A DNA stretch of 64,000 nt from Apostichopus japonicus (lineage: Eukaryota; Echinodermata; Holothuroidea; Aspidochirotida; Stichopodidae), in contig NC_092562.1 of NCBI RefSeq assembly GCF_037975245.1, positions 14,515,521-14,579,520 on the forward strand, written 5' to 3'. Shown one piece after another: positions 23,929 through 34,910 of this stretch (positions within the stretch are counted from its first letter, which is position 1; every line of letters starts with the position of its first letter). The notes below the pieces were generated by a model. The model was not told the DNA's origin, ran no database searches, and worked only from the letters and a program-made list of their open reading frames with translations. The position numbers were made by a program, and so were the translations under genes.

Positions 23929-24656
23929 ATTGAACTAATGTTACAGTGGTTGTTCCGCGATTGTCACAGATGACTGAAGTTCTCTCACCTTCCTTCTATA
24001 GAAAGATCACCGTAAAATAGAATAGAACCAGACGACCATGCATGCACGTGAAAGAAGAAACAAGGGTTGTCGAAGGGTGTTCCGGTACTGTTTATTCGCA
24101 GAGTTAATTCACAGCTCGTTCGGGTTCTGTAACATCAACACAACAGACCAAAATGACCTAGGCCTACTGAATGGAAGTGAACAGGCAACAACCGATCGCA
24201 CCGCATAGACCCTGGCAATCATCTGTGTTCTGTCCGTCACCATTGAAAAACCAATATCTATATTATATATACATAATAGTGTACCATTTAGCATAGCATG
24301 ACCTTAAGTTGACAGTGTGTTTAAAGTTCATGTTTGCGTATATTCGTCACTCCGTAGATAATGGCAAAGCAGAGCAGCACTATATTATAAAGGCAAGTGA
24401 CCCCCGTACATAGGCCAATACGCGTTACTGTGTTTTGAGGGGGGTGGTCGTGGTCAAGTTAATCATTGACCACATTGGACGTTCAAGCTGTATACCTCGA
24501 TGTGCGAAGAGATCCTTATTGAATTAACGAGAATCGAGAGTGTATACAGTCAGACAGTAGTGTAGTGTAACGCTGTTAAGGATTGTGGAGTCGCTATTTC
24601 AAAATGAAAATATACCTCCAAGTGGTTAGAACACTTTGTTGCGTGTTAGTGAGATC
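23929..24656. other. Spacer between UGT-C and the TRIM array
   Basis: The upstream region of UGT-C lies here. No block like those upstream of UGT-A and UGT-B is seen. No gene. The first base shared with the TRIM repeat units is at about 24657. Confidence 0.6.
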
Positions 24657-25622
24657 TTTGCCATTGTCGTGTTAGCTGTTGTCAGATCAAATAAAAAATA
24701 TATATTTATGTCACGCGAATCGTAAGTAGACTATATATAATGCTACTGATCTGTGTGATATTCAATAAACAAGTTTATCTGACGGATTGTAACGAGTTAG
24801 AAATTTGAAGTAAACTTGCAAATTCCCCGAAATGTCTGGGTGTCAGTGGCGTGTGCAAGTCAATCGGGGAATATGATTCAGTGGGGAGGGGGTGGATGTG
24901 TTCAATCACGGGGAAATGGTTCAGTCGGTGGATTTAAAAAAAAAGTTACATCCAGCCGGAAAAGAATTAGACCTTGTGTATTTGTTCTTGTGGAATAAAC
25001 ATGACTGCTTCAGCTTAAGAAGCTAGATATGCCTTTCATTACTGCAGATAATTAAAATATATTTACTCAATGAATCAGGTATTGTTCGTGATATCAATAA
25101 TTTGAAGCTCAGTTTGTCTAGCCACTGCAAGTGACTTCAGCTCTCCAGGGTTGGCTTCATATAGCAGTTGCTTGAAATAAGAACCCTCACAAAATTCCTG
25201 GTAATTATATGCAAAATAGTCTTATCCATACAGGCTCGCCGGTTCAGCAAACTTTTTAGGTCGACGACTCGTGCCGTATCCATTAGGACTGAGCCACGTA
25301 CGACCAACAGACTCCAACCCCTCAGAATCGTAATCAGAATGCATAAATGCTATAGCTTATTGGATTTCAGCCTTGATATTTTAAAAACAAATGTCAATCG
25401 ATCTCCGACGCGTCGGCAAGCTCCGAAAACTGTAGAATTTTTTTTTCGAAATTTAAGATAGATCTTGCGACCCACGGCACTTTTTTAGTTTGAGGACCTT
25501 CGGTCTGTGTTAATCATTACGCCTGGGATGAACTATGTTATTAGGTTGATGTTATTTGCTTCAAGCACAAAGCAGCCAGATGTGCAGTGAATCAATATAC
25601 TCATACTCGATTCTGTACTGTA

Positions 25623-25754
<132 letters not shown>

Positions 25755-26198
25755 CGCCACGAAGCTCGAGTATACAATTCATATCTATGCACTTCATGAT
25801 GTGAAGCAACCAACCATAGTCTTTATTCTTAGCTGAAGAAATATGAGCTGCTGATGCAAGATTCGATCGATACAAGCTGCGTAAATAACTTCCTGATAGA
25901 AGGAATGTTTTTAGTTTTGCAAAAGTGAGTGTGAAAGGTACGTATGCTTTTAGACAAGCACCTGAGCAAATAAACATACACACACACCCATACACACACA
26001 TGTTTGTATTACATTCAGACCCAGGACCTCATTGTATTTTCCATTGTTCAAATCCAAGTATCCTAACCTTAACAATACCCCATACCATAGAATTCTTCCG
26101 AGGACGTGGTGATTCTTTAGAAATCACAACCGAGGACCTGAAATTCTTTTGTTCATGTCCTCGGTTAGATAGCAAAACAAACGCACATACACACACAC

Positions 26199-26207
<9 letters not shown>

Positions 26208-26249
<42 letters not shown>
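26208..26249. repeat. (TA)n tract hosting a MITE insertion
   Basis: A TA run continues on the other side of the MITE (26615-26646), so the MITE landed inside a microsatellite. Confidence 0.85.
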
Positions 26250-26254
<5 letters not shown>

Positions 26255-26612
26255 GCGTAGGAAGGTACGTTTGAGTGGGGGGCTGAAGACTGATGGCCGG
26301 CCTGGGGGAGGGGTCTAAGGGGAGGGGGTGTCCCCCTCCCCTTTGGAATTTTTTTGCATTTTCAGGTGGCCTCAGATGCAATTTGGTGCAATATAGCACA
26401 CTTCAACCCACCCACTCCATTTTGTATATAATTTTGCATTTTCACTTGGCCTTAGATGCAATTTGGTGCTCCAAATGAGATTTTTCCTCATTTGGAAATG
26501 AAATAGGGGTTTCTGACTTGCGAAGCGGGGGGGGGGACGGAATGATACTTCCGCCCCTCCATATTTTTCACTGGGGGGGCTGGCGCCCCCCAGCCCCCGG
26601 TTCCTACGCCCT

Positions 26613-26614
<2 letters not shown>
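26250..26614 (+). mobile_element. Non-autonomous hAT-type MITE, copy 1
   Basis: Left end agtggcgtaggaa and right end ttcctacgcccttg are inverted repeats. The interior is G/C-run rich and contains two copies of cctcagatgca/ccttagatgca-atttggtg. It has no coding capacity. The TA-rich surroundings hide the target duplication here. Family assignment comes from copies 2 and 3, which show 8-bp duplications. Confidence 0.8.
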
Positions 26615-26648
<34 letters not shown>

Positions 26649-29600
26649 CCTATATATATATATACATCTAATTAAACATACATTTATTTAAATGTATGCT
26701 ATGCTTATGTTGATTGAGTATAAACATCACAGAGTATTTACTGGTTTAATTGAACACTCTATATACGAGCCAGAGATAAAGTCATGCAAGGTTTGAATCA
26801 AAAACATTTGTAAAAAAATTGGTCTTGAAAACACTTGTTGGTATTCACATGAAATCAGTTGGGTAGTATTATACCCCCCCCCCTGGCCCCTCCCCTCCGT
26901 CATCTTTCACATTCCTGCGGGTAGGAAAGCCAAGCCAATTTAGTTACACACAAAGCACATATAAAAACAATTTAGGGGAATATATGTTATCAATGAGATG
27001 GGTCTGTTGTTGTGGATTGGATGTTGGAAGTGCAAAACAAATGGGTAAATTGAGACAGTTTTTCCACTTTAGGCCTCCGGGAGCAGCGTACGATATTTTC
27101 TTAACTGCTGAGTAAAGAGGTTTGTTTACAAGTGACGAAAACAAAAGTACTGTAGGCTCTCATAGCAAAAAAATCTACACGGTCATTATTCGGAAAATTG
27201 ATGGTTCCATGAATGCACACAATTTTTGAGTTTTCGGTAAAATTTGCAAAGATGACAGTTTAATCAACACAAATATTTAAATTTGTATAGGGCAGTTCTA
27301 TTCTGTATGGAAACATTATATCTTCTGCTGTATTGTCATGAGGTGATATTATACCTCTTTAAGTTCCTATAAAACTCATCCAAGGTCTTTAACCCTTTTC
27401 ACTTTTATCCTTCAAGTTTACCCCTTGTTAAATTCCCACGATTCCAGAATAAAGAACAACATTAAAAATTGATCGGTCCATTTTCAGACGTCTAGTTTAG
27501 GAGCCCCAAAATGATAGGTTTAGGAAAGGTGCCAAAAAGCAGCAGGAGCCTCATCTTTTTGATATGTTATCAATCAGGATCTAGTTGTTGTGGCTTACAT
27601 GTTAAAGAGTATGAATGGAAATATATCTGGTGTAAAAATTGGGTCAATTGAGGCAACTTTAGACCACTTTAGGCCTCCCAGGAGCAGTGTGCGAAAATTG
27701 TATTCTATGAGTAAAGAGGTTTGTTCACAAGTGAAGAAAACTACAGGCTCTCATAGCAAAAAAAATATGCACAATACGGCAAATTGATGGTGCCATTAAT
27801 TGGCAACTTGTCAGTTATCCTGTAATGGGTAGCGTTTGGCTAGTGAGAACTTCTATCCAAACTATGGCCATATTTGGGCAATAGATATACCCTTTGAACG
27901 TTCAAAGGTATTCCATTCGTCTATATTAAAACTAAGCAAACACAAGTTTCTTATTGACTAACGCACTAAATCATGAAAGTAATGTGGTCTATAACTTCAT
28001 GTTTTAGTGTGTAAGTCAATAATAAAACTTGTTTTTGTTTATTTTAATATAGATGTATTGTACACCTTTGAACGTTTATACGGTATATATATTTCCCAAA
28101 TATTAGCACAACCAAAGCCTATATCCACAGACGTACATTGTGTGACAAACTAATTTATGAATACGAAACGTACCATAGAACGAAGGAACCAACAGCGGGT
28201 TTACATGTGCTTAATTTCTCGAACATCTGGGAAAATTACTTTAGTAATTTGTCACTTTCTGACACTATATATCTATTCACTCATATATAATAGATTATAT
28301 ATCCAGTTATACGTTGAGGAAAAACGGCATCAGCTGATCAGAAGATTATAAAGAAGGTTGGTGTTTTTAGAGATCACGAGGAAAAGAACATCATAATTGG
28401 TACGATTAGTTGTTGAATCAGCCGTTCTATATATTATCTATATAGAGCTGCTGAGGTAGACTGCCCCAGTATCAAAGTCATATTGCTCAAAATCATGTTA
28501 GGCCTCATGGTGTCACTTAGTTATGATAGGGGAGAGGTTTTAATAAATAGAAATCATATAGTGCCATTTAGATTGGACATTTTGCACAGTTGTCTTCCTT
28601 TGAATGACATTCAAGTATTATGCGAAGAATGATGGATTAGTTTTGATCTTATTGCTCACATTAGTTGCATTGATTGGATTACTCATGTAACATCGAACAT
28701 GCAGAGGACTATACACAGTTACGCAACGAGGATAGCACAATGAGTTGGTTTATTTCTGATGCATGTATCTATATATAATTCGATACTACTAGTTAAGATA
28801 GTTACGTTTTATTGTATGGTTAATGTTACTCTGAAAACTCAGTGTATATAGCAAAAAGAAAACGTATGCATTTCTTTTATTCAATAATCTACTGATTGAT
28901 TTGTTCTCATTCATATTTACATTCCTTATCGAAGGCGAAAGGAATGATCTTTGCGATGATGATGGTGTGTGTGTGTGTAGCAATTTGGCTTGCAAAACGA
29001 TAATTCAATAACTGTATGGTGGGTGAACTTTAATTAGGTACGTGGATGCACCTCTTCAGTAGAAAAGTCCTATTGTTTTCTGTGGAGGTCAAGAACATTT
29101 GGGGTCAATGGGGTGAAAGTCTTAAAACCATCGAAACACAATAACCTTCAAAAGCATTCGGATGAACTGCATTCTTAGCATGTGGGTGTAACTATAAGCA
29201 AGTAGTACAGTCTTATTTGCGATTACCAGAGGTCAACTATTGACTGTCTGATACGGATTTAATCGCAACTCCTCAACAATACATCGGGAAATTTTTTCAG
29301 ATTATGATTATGATTACTTCAATCTTGTCACCAGTACAGTTTAAGTGTATTGCTTGTCATCTACTATTTGATAGCAACAAAGCAATATTCAATATTCTCC
29401 AAAACACATCTACTAGTAGAGATTTTAATTAACAGGCTTCAATGAAGGTATATTTGTGTGTCATCCGTATCAGTAGAAATGGTAATTCAAGTAATTGTGA
29501 CTATGTACGATTGTGTACATAGTGAATAACTTGAGCCAAAGCACGGATCCATGTGGCACGCCAAACTCTAGGGGTACTGGTTCCGAAAGCTCGATATTAC

Positions 29601-29910
29601 TGCAAACTGTTTGAAATCGGTTGGACAGATATTGACTCAAACTACTTCAACACAACATCCTGAAGTCCAAACTGTTCGTGAAGGACATTGGTATGCTAGT
29701 GTCGCTCAAGTCGTGCATTAACAACCTTCTCCAAAAGTTTGGAGCTGAAGGACGAGTTAAACACTGGCCAGAAATGTTTTAGCACTTCTGTGTTCGGACC
29801 ATTTTGAACGGGTTATGCATGTATGTTCGTATTTCCACTCATATTTTATGGAATACAGGGATAAATAATAATTCGTTAAACCCTTCCTTTCTTTTCCTGC
29901 ACTCTTTCAC

Positions 29911-29968
29911 AGATTGTGACGTAACTGAGTACAGTTTTTTCAAGTGAGGGTTAACGATCATTATCAAC
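29911..29968 (+). promoter_or_regulatory. 3' splice acceptor and 5' UTR end, TRIM copy 1
   Basis: A pyrimidine tract (ccttcctttcttttcctgc...) ends in cacag at 29908-29912, 56 bases before the ATG. The same acceptor sits at the same distance before every TRIM copy, implying an upstream non-coding exon joined to one coding exon. The ATG context is aacatgg. Confidence 0.65.
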
Positions 29969-31696
29969 ATGGCAACCTGGAACCCTTTCATAGAAGACCT
30001 GACAGAAAACTTCTTCAAGTGTTCTGTTTGTTTGGATCAATTTAATGAGCCGAAACTGTTACCATGTCTTCATCGATACTGTAACGATTGCTTGAGGAAA
30101 GTTGTTCAAGCCAGCCATGATGGGACAATTGAATGTCCACTTTGTAAACAGCGATGTTGTATACCAAAGGATGGATTGGACGGCTTTAAGACTGATTTTC
30201 ATATGAAGAGTGTGCTCGAGTTCATAGAATTGCGTAAATCATTCGAAAAGAAAGATTTGAAGCAGTGTGTGAGCTGTTCAAAGGATGTGGTATGTTCCGC
30301 TTACTGTTTTAAATGTAGAGATTTTCTATGCGACGAATGTTACAAGGTTCATATCAGTAATAAAATGTTTACTTATCACCAACCAAGCACTCTGAAATTG
30401 GAAAATATGGCAGCTAAGAACCTAACCATGGAGGAAATAGCTGCAATGACGGAAGATTCCAGGTGCCATTTTCATAAAAAAGAACCAGCCAAATTGTGCT
30501 GTGGTACATGCCAAAATGAACCAGTTTGTTTAGTCTGCACTCACGGTAAACACAAAGGTCATGATCTCATAGATGTGAATGACCTAGCCCAGAAAGAAAG
30601 GACATTACTGAATCAGAACCTCGCGGAACTAAGCAAGCACAAAACTAAACTATACGCGTTACCCGAGAAGGTTCAAATGACGCTAGTAAAATTGAATGAA
30701 AATGTTTCAAAAAAGACAAAGTTGTTGACAATTCAATACGAGGAACAGGCAAAGAAAATAAAGGATAAACTTGCCGAATGTAACGTTGAACGTGAAAAAG
30801 GAGCTGCTGACATTGAAAATAGAAGAGGATGTGAAAAACGTGAAATGACAGTTAAACATGAAGTGGAAATGAACCGATTGATCATGAAACATGAAGAAAA
30901 TATGAAAAAAAACGATGTAAAATATGACCAGGAATTGGAAGAATTTAAGGACAATTGTAAGGAAACGGAGGGTGAATTTTTTAAAATACTCGGGGAGTTA
31001 GATAGTAATTTCAAGACCTTGACAACAGCTAAAGATCTTCTTACAAGTCAAAACAAAAACGAATGTGAAGAAATACTAAATAAATGTCAGCAACTTATTA
31101 AACGGTTCGAAAACTTATCAGCAACGTCTTCTTCCATTCTTGCATGTAATGACGATTGGACAGACGCACAGTGTGTCCCCGACATAAGAGCAGCCAGTGA
31201 ACCTATGATCGAAGAAATGAAACAAGAATATCCAGAGTTAGAATCTTTATCTGATTTTGTCATCAGTGATATAACAAAAGTTATATATGATAACGTTGTC
31301 ATTACAGAAAGCGCAGAGTCTGTTGTTGATGTTGCAGGAATCAAAGCTAAAGGTTATAGGATCAACGGTATGACAAGTAGTAGCGATGGTAATATTGTTT
31401 TGACTGGTTATGTATCAGGAGCGGAATCACACATCACTGTCATTAACATGAAAGGAGAAATATTAAATCAGAATGTTTTAAAAAGAAATAAGAGATTTGG
31501 GGTTATGGCATTTCGTTACTGTTGTAATTTGCCGGGGTTCAATGTCATTACAGTTTGCAAATGTAATGAAATCGGAATTTATAATATTTCTGACTCTTCT
31601 TACCAAAAGAAGAACATCGGTGATATGGTTAAGACGTGGCCAGATGTCAGTGGAAGACCCCGCATTTTGCATTACCACATCCGTAGTAGATGGTGA
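29969..31696 (+). CDS. TRIM protein, copy 1: truncated propeller
   Basis: A 575-aa RING/B-box/coiled-coil protein, probably an E3 ubiquitin ligase. The C3HC4 RING uses C18, C21, C33, H35, C38, C41, C56 and C59. B-box 1 spans about 100-137, B-box 2 about 166-198, and a long charged coiled coil about 205-400. From about 430 a propeller-like region begins, but it stops early. Compared with the copy at 56600, about 401 bp are missing after 31644, and the frame shifts, so the protein ends in an unrelated 14-16 residue tail. The original last propeller strand survives out of frame to about 31787, and its old stop codon is also changed (tag to aag). It is either a fresh pseudogene or a gene making a RING/B-box/coiled-coil protein with half a propeller. 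Confidence 0.7.
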   Translation: MATWNPFIEDLTENFFKCSVCLDQFNEPKLLPCLHRYCNDCLRKVVQASHDGTIECPLCKQRCCIPKDGLDGFKTDFHMKSVLEFIELRKSFEKKDLKQCVSCSKDVVCSAYCFKCRDFLCDECYKVHISNKMFTYHQPSTLKLENMAAKNLTMEEIAAMTEDSRCHFHKKEPAKLCCGTCQNEPVCLVCTHGKHKGHDLIDVNDLAQKERTLLNQNLAELSKHKTKLYALPEKVQMTLVKLNENVSKKTKLLTIQYEEQAKKIKDKLAECNVEREKGAADIENRRGCEKREMTVKHEVEMNRLIMKHEENMKKNDVKYDQELEEFKDNCKETEGEFFKILGELDSNFKTLTTAKDLLTSQNKNECEEILNKCQQLIKRFENLSATSSSILACNDDWTDAQCVPDIRAASEPMIEEMKQEYPELESLSDFVISDITKVIYDNVVITESAESVVDVAGIKAKGYRINGMTSSSDGNIVLTGYVSGAESHITVINMKGEILNQNVLKRNKRFGVMAFRYCCNLPGFNVITVCKCNEIGIYNISDSSYQKKNIGDMVKTWPDVSGRPRILHYHIRSRW

Positions 31697-31791
31697 GGAG
31701 AAGCTCATGGTAGCTACCTTTATGTCGGGGAAGGTTTATATATACGGACTAGTACTTGTAAAGCGCTTTATAGAAATTACATATTGAAACA

Positions 31792-32332
31792 AATAATGGT
31801 GGGGACGCGTTTCTGTTCTCTGATACTATCTAAGTGGAGCACGACCATCGGTTCGCGCGTATAGGGTAGAAGTTTTGGGGGGCAAATATACCTCCCAGAT
31901 CGCTGTAAATAACACTTCCCAGACCCAAATGATGCTCCCAAACCTCTTAAAATTTTAGATCACATGGCTTAGAAATTTAGTTTGGGGAAATACATGGGCG
32001 TCTGCAGAAAAAAAAATCAGGGGACAAATAATCCAAGTAGACTGTTGTATATGCGATGGGTTTGGGGTCCTCTCACAGAAAACAATTATAGACTGCCGCA
32101 AATGCGATTTCCGTCCTATATTTAACAACTGTGGATAAGTATAATAAAATGAGAACTGCTGCTTGTCATTTGCTCAATGCTTGATCAAACTGCGCCAAAG
32201 TTTAATACAGGTGAATTTGAAATGCAGCGTTTGGTCAAGACAAATTGGTAGGGACACGGTATATAATGTCCCCACCACTGAAAAAGTTGATGGGGACGCG
32301 TCCCGCTGTCCCCACCAGGATCTGTTCCCATG
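31792..32332 (+). mobile_element. hAT-like MITE in TRIM 3' region, copy 1 (5'-truncated)
   Basis: It matches the full copies at 41593, 50501 and 58848 from taatggtgggg onward. The first ~40 bp and the left flank are deleted. The right end, cccatg, is followed by agttacga, identical to the 8-bp sequence that precedes the element in units 2 and 5'-intact copies. This supports an 8-bp target duplication. Confidence 0.75.
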
Positions 32333-32568
32333 AGTTACGATACACAGATTCGGTTGTTATCGTTGTATTTGTTTGACTGGAGTTTTACACAAATAGGAAA
32401 ATATTACAATCCTAATTTCTAAGAGTTATTGTTAGCTGCATATATAATTGGCAAATAACTAGTTCCATAAGGAGTTTATCTCCGTATCTTAATATATCCA
32501 TTACAAAGACTGGCTTTCTATATATATTGGATTACTTTACGTTAATATCAGTATGTTCATTCGTTACG

Positions 32569-32574
32569 AATAAA
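32569..32574 (+). terminator. AATAAA polyadenylation signal, TRIM copy 1
   Basis: AATAAA in the context acgaataaatgcttttac, conserved at 42392, 51297 and 59644, 790-870 bp past the TRIM stop codons. This marks the likely 3' end of the transcripts. Confidence 0.5.
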
Positions 32575-33335
32575 TGCTTTTACCACAGCCTAACACATTT
32601 TCTTTTGCCATTGTCGAGTTGAGATTGTTGTAAGGCTGTTGTCAGGTCAAATAATAAATATAACACGCGAATCGTGAGTAGACTATAATGCTACTGATTT
32701 GTTTGATATCCGAAAAACAAGTTTATCTGACGGATTGTTACGAGTTAGAAATTTTGAAGTAAACTTGCAAACTTCCCGAAATATCTGGGTGCCAGTGGCG
32801 AATGCAAGTCAATGATCGGGGGAATATGATTCAGTGGGGAGGGGGATGGGTGTTTTCAATCACGGGGAAATGGTTCAGTCGGTGGATTTTAAAAAATATG
32901 TTACATTCAGCCGGAAAAGAATTAGACCTTGTGAATTAGTTCTTGTGGAATAAACATGACTGCTTCAGATTAAGAAGCTAGATATGTCTTTCATTACTGC
33001 AGATAATTAAAATATATTTACTCAATGAAATTAGGCATTGTTCGTGATATGAATTATTTAAAGCTTTCGTCTAGCCACTGCAGGTGACGTCAGCTCTCCC
33101 GAATTTGGCTTTATAGCAGTTGCTGGAAATAAGTACCCTTATATAATTCCTGGTAATTATATGCAAACTAGTCTTATCCAGACTGACTCGCCAGTTCAGC
33201 AAACTGTTTAGGTCCACGACTCGTGCCGTATCCATTAGGACTGAGCCACGTACGACCAACAGACTTCAACCCCTCAGAATCGATAATCAGAATGCATAAA
33301 AGCATATGTAGCTTATTGAATTTCAGCCTTGATAT

Positions 33336-34516
33336 TGTAACGCGCCGTCCTCGGTGGTGAGCGCAAGGAAGAGTGGAAATGCGGGAACACAGGAATGAGG
33401 CTGTCGACAGGAGATATTAAAGTTTACCCGTTTATTTACGATCTATATACATGTCAAGATGGTGCACAGTGGTCGTGCATTACAGAGGCAATTATTAAAT
33501 ACGAAACCAAGTTTTAACACATGCTCAGAAGTCGATGAAGTTAAATACAACACAGTACATTACTAATGGCGGGTCTCGACACGGAGGGCAGAACGATAGA
33601 CTTCGGCGCTGAAGATTGGGTTATGGTGAACGGCGGCGCAGTTGGCGGATTGATGAACTGCGGCGCAGTTGGCGGAATGGTGAACAGCGGCGCAGTCGGC
33701 GGATTGATGAACTGCGGCGCAGTTGGCGGAATGGTGAACTGCGGCGCAGTCGGCGGAATGGTGAGCAACGGCGCAGTTGGCGGATTGGTGAACTGCGGCG
33801 CGGATTGGTGATCGGCGGCGCAGTTGGCGGATTGGTGAACCGCGGCGCAGTCGGCGGATTGGTGAACTGTGGCGCAGTCGGCGGATTGGTGAACTGCGGC
33901 GCGGATTGGTGATCGGCGGCGCAGATGAACCGAAGTGTTGAACCTGGTCTTCTAGGTTATTTTACTCGTCGTCCGATCCGACTTCCTGGGCTGGTCCAAC
34001 ACTGTTTTTGCCAATAGATGACTCGTTCGTCTCCTAACTCATGGTCAGAATCGTTCTACCACTCCTATTCCGAGCCGGGAACCGCCCATCGTCCGAGCCC
34101 GCAGTTGCCTTTAAACAGAAACTACTTCCTATACCTACAATGTGTAAACTTACACTTAACCCTATTAGAAACATAAACCATGCCCAGTCTACAACCATCA
34201 ACAACCATCAACCATAGAACACAATTAAATACGACATGCGTGCTGGTTAAGATTTACCCAGACCTAACATTTTTGGCCCCGGAACGTAAACTAGACGTCC
34301 TACTCAGTGACCTCCAAAATCAGTCAACAAGAGAGAGTTCCTCCTTAACAGTTGTTCATAAATCAAGCAAGTGACACCCCTTATAAGATTTTATCTAACA
34401 AACAATTCCCGTAAAGCGTCTAATAATGTGAAGAATCAACCCAAGTTAAAACATTTGATTGGAGAAAATACTTGTTAACGCTAACGACAAACAATGAGCT
34501 TTGACGTGTCGTTACA
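33336..34516 (+). mobile_element. 1,181-bp TG...CA element, probable solo LTR
   Basis: It is absent at the same site in units 1, 3, 4 and 5, which read gatattttaaaa. Its ends are tgtaacgcgccgtc and gacgtgtcgttaca, partly inverted and beginning TG and ending CA. Four bases, atat, flank both sides. The interior includes a 27-bp minisatellite. TG...CA ends with a short target duplication and no coding sequence favour a solo LTR over a DNA transposon, but the family is not identified. Confidence 0.6.
33629..33921 (+). repeat. 27-bp GC-rich minisatellite
   Basis: About ten copies of a unit like gcggcgcagttggcggattg plus atgaact. In places gcgcggattggtgatcg replaces part of a unit. All units have a length divisible by three, so two plus frames and one minus frame stay open as nine-residue repeats (GAVGGLMNC on plus). 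Composition differs sharply from the AT-rich surroundings. Confidence 0.9.
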
Positions 34517-34761
34517 ATATATAACAAATGTCAATCGATCTCCGTCGGCAAGCTCCGAAAACTGTAGAAAAATGTTTCGAAATTTTTGATAGATCTTGCG
34601 ACCCACGGCAATTTTTTAGTTTGAGGACCTTCGGTCTGTGTTAATCATTACGCCTGGGATGAACTATGTTATTAAGTTGATGTTATTTGCTTCAAGCACA
34701 AAGCAGCCAGATGTGTGAATCAATATACTCATACTCGATTCTGCACTGTAGAATACATATA

Positions 34762-34910
<149 letters not shown>

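Noticed and set aside
28157-28351. Frame starting MNTKRTIERRNQQR, repeated near 37600, 46150 and 54597
   Set aside because: Part of the non-coding TRIM leader. The frame changes between units by indels, so it is not conserved as protein.
30707-31344. Minus-strand frames opposite the TRIM genes (Phe/Ser-rich), repeated in every copy
   Set aside because: Antisense shadows of the Lys/Glu-rich coiled coil. They recur only because the sense gene is duplicated.
33541-33912. Pro/Thr-rich minus frame and Gly-rich plus frames over the 27-bp repeat
   Set aside because: Open only because the repeat unit is a multiple of three without stops. They sit inside a probable LTR and have no start context or conservation.
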